Part shown: piece by piece, positions 5,490 through 6,868 of the stretch
How the letters are laid out: each line of letters starts with the position of its first letter
How positions within the stretch are numbered: position 1 is the stretch's first letter
Origin: Holophagaceae bacterium
GTDB taxonomy: Bacteria; Acidobacteriota; Holophagae; Holophagales; Holophagaceae
Length of the DNA: 6,868 bases
Assembly: GCA_025355915.1 (NCBI GenBank)
Contig: JANXYT010000333.1
Location: 1 to 6,868 of the forward strand
Reading direction: 5' to 3'
Translations under genes and position numbers: made by a program
The notes under the pieces: generated by a model
The model's database searches: none
What the model was told of the DNA's origin: nothing
Seen by the model: only the letters and a program-made list of their open reading frames with translations

Positions 5490-6868
5490 ATGAGCCATCG
5501 TTCACGCCTCACCCTCACCGCCCTTACCCTCATCGCCGCGGGGGCGTTCGCACCCCAGGCCCAGGCCAGTGGCTTCCAGCTTCGCGAGCAGAGCCCCAGC
5601 GCCCAGGGCAACGCCTTCGCCGGCGTCAGCGCGGGCGGCAACGACATCAGCTCGATGTTCTTCAACCCGGCGGTCATGACCCAGTTCACGGGCAACCAGT
5701 TCGTGATCGGCGGAACCTATGTTGGTTTGAGCGCGGAGTACTCCGGTGGCACCGCCTCCCGCACCCCGGCGCTGGGCGCTTTCTACGCCGTCAACCCCTC
5801 GTACCAGACCATCTCCGGGTCAAGCACCCACAAAAACGCCGCGATCTCGGCGGTGTTGCCTGAAATCAACCTGATGTACAGCCTGAGCAAGGACCTGAAG
5901 CTGGGCATCTCGGTGAACGTCCCCTTCGGTCTCACGACCGAATACGATGGCGCCTGGATCGGTCGCTACCATGCGCTGAAGTCAGATCTGAAGACCATCG
6001 ACATCACACCCAGCATCGCCTACCGGTTCAGCCCCGAGTGGTCCGGTGGCGTGGCCTTCGTGGCTCGGAAGGCGGATGCCGAACTCAGCAATGGTGTGGA
6101 CTACGGCACCGCCCTGGCCCTTTCGGTGTACCAGACCTTACGGGGATCTGGACTCGATGCAGCTTCGGCCGCGAACGCAGCCATCAGTGGCGGCGCCATC
6201 CCTGGCGCCTACGATGGGAAGGCGGGACTCAAGGGCAGCGGATGGGGCTATGGCTTCAAGGCCGGCTTGATCTGGGAACCCACGCAGGCCTTCAAGATCG
6301 GTCTCGCCCACCAAAGCGCCATTTCGATGACGCTGAAAGGCGATGCGACCTTCGAGATCCCGTCCTCCATTCCGAACGCGGCTCCGTTCCTCCTTGCCAG
6401 CGCTCTGACCGCCAAGGGCCTCAGGAACGGTGGTGGTTCCGCCGAACTCAACCTTCCCGCCACGACCTCCCTGGGCTTCAACTACATCATCAGCGACACC
6501 TTCTCGTTCCAGGGTGAGGCGGCCCAATCCACCTGGTCCCGCTTCAAGGAACTGCGCGTGAAGTTCGATACTGGGGCGCCGGATTCGGTCACGGTCGAGA
6601 ACTGGAAGGACACCTGGGTCTACTCCCTGGGCGGCACCTGGAAGGCGAACCAGGCCTGGACCCTTCGGGCCGGTCTGGCCTTCGACCAGAGCGCCACGGA
6701 CGATGCCCACCGCACCCCCCGCATCCCCGACAACGACCGCAAGTGGGTGTCCCTGGGCTGCAGCTACGCCTTCTCCAAGAAGGCCATCCTCGACTTCGCC
6801 TACACCAAGATCTTCGTGTCGGATGGCAAGGTCATGCTGACCGCCGCGAACGACAACATCACCCGTGG
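5490..6868 (+). CDS. FadL/OmpP1/TodX-family outer-membrane transport protein (3' end outside window)
   Basis: The frame is open from ATG 5490 to the window edge (459 complete codons, no stop). Residues 1-26 form a Sec signal peptide: basic start (MSHRSR), hydrophobic core, and a probable AQA cleavage site before Ser27. The mature start SGFQLREQSPSAQGNAFAG (27-45), then SSMFFNPAVMT (54-64) with the family's NPA motif, is the plug-domain signature of FadL channels. Further signatures are VNVPFGLTTEY (142-152), WIGRYHALKSDLKTI (156-170), DITPSIAYRF (171-180) and, near the C-terminus, RIPDNDRKWVSLG (411-423), with alternating amphipathic strands typical of a 14-strand barrel. The family moves long-chain fatty acids or other hydrophobic compounds, including aromatic hydrocarbons, across the outer membrane; the substrate here cannot be told. 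Length already exceeds the 446-residue E. coli precursor, so only a short tail is probably missing. No functional link to tryptophan synthesis is evident. Confidence 0.93.
   Translation, partial: MSHRSRLTLTALTLIAAGAFAPQAQASGFQLREQSPSAQGNAFAGVSAGGNDISSMFFNPAVMTQFTGNQFVIGGTYVGLSAEYSGGTASRTPALGAFYAVNPSYQTISGSSTHKNAAISAVLPEINLMYSLSKDLKLGISVNVPFGLTTEYDGAWIGRYHALKSDLKTIDITPSIAYRFSPEWSGGVAFVARKADAELSNGVDYGTALALSVYQTLRGSGLDAASAANAAISGGAIPGAYDGKAGLKGSGWGYGFKAGLIWEPTQAFKIGLAHQSAISMTLKGDATFEIPSSIPNAAPFLLASALTAKGLRNGGGSAELNLPATTSLGFNYIISDTFSFQGEAAQSTWSRFKELRVKFDTGAPDSVTVENWKDTWVYSLGGTWKANQAWTLRAGLAFDQSATDDAHRTPRIPDNDRKWVSLGCSYAFSKKAILDFAYTKIFVSDGKVMLTAANDNITR

Noticed and set aside
5444..5863. 139-codon + strand frame across the fadL-like gene start
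   Set aside because: It is an out-of-frame reading; the overlapping frame from 5490 has a signal peptide and FadL motifs.

Overview
The window carries most of a tryptophan biosynthesis operon, followed by the start of an unrelated outer-membrane protein gene, all on the + strand. The DNA is high in GC with strong G/C bias at third codon positions. The FadL-type outer-membrane channel at the right end, with its Sec signal peptide, points to a Gram-negative (diderm) bacterium. The gene order trpE-G-D-C-F-B-A, the style of the FadL protein and the dispersed CGCAGAT-type palindrome would suit an acidobacterial (Holophaga/Geothrix-like) or deltaproteobacterial-type genome. That placement is a low-confidence impression and was not tested by any search.

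Layout: 1-243 is the 3' end of trpE (anthranilate synthase component I). It is followed by trpG (240-818), trpD (815-1852), trpC (1849-2685), trpF (2682-3302) and trpB (3299-4483). Each of these five junctions is the same 4-base stop/start overlap (GTGA or ATGA), the arrangement expected for translational coupling. The trpB-trpA junction breaks the pattern: a 106-base gap (4484-4589) holds an 83-base imperfect palindrome (4490-4572) built from six copies of CGCAGAT, three in each orientation. trpA (4590-5345) then begins with its own ribosome binding site. A 144-base non-coding stretch (5346-5489) separates trpA from a FadL/OmpP1/TodX-family gene that starts at 5490 and runs off the right edge without a stop.

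Together the trp genes cover every step from chorismate to tryptophan. TrpE/TrpG make anthranilate, TrpD adds phosphoribose, TrpF isomerises, TrpC closes the indole ring, and TrpA/TrpB convert indole-3-glycerol phosphate plus serine to tryptophan. Promoter-proximal control (leader peptide, attenuator, operator) would lie upstream of trpE and is outside the window.

I see no undescribed multi-gene system here; this is largely an ordinary biosynthetic operon. The points worth a second look are the palindromic repeat sitting exactly between the trpB stop and the trpA ribosome binding site, the short TrpA N-terminus next to it, and divergent active-site motifs in TrpF and, less strongly, TrpC.
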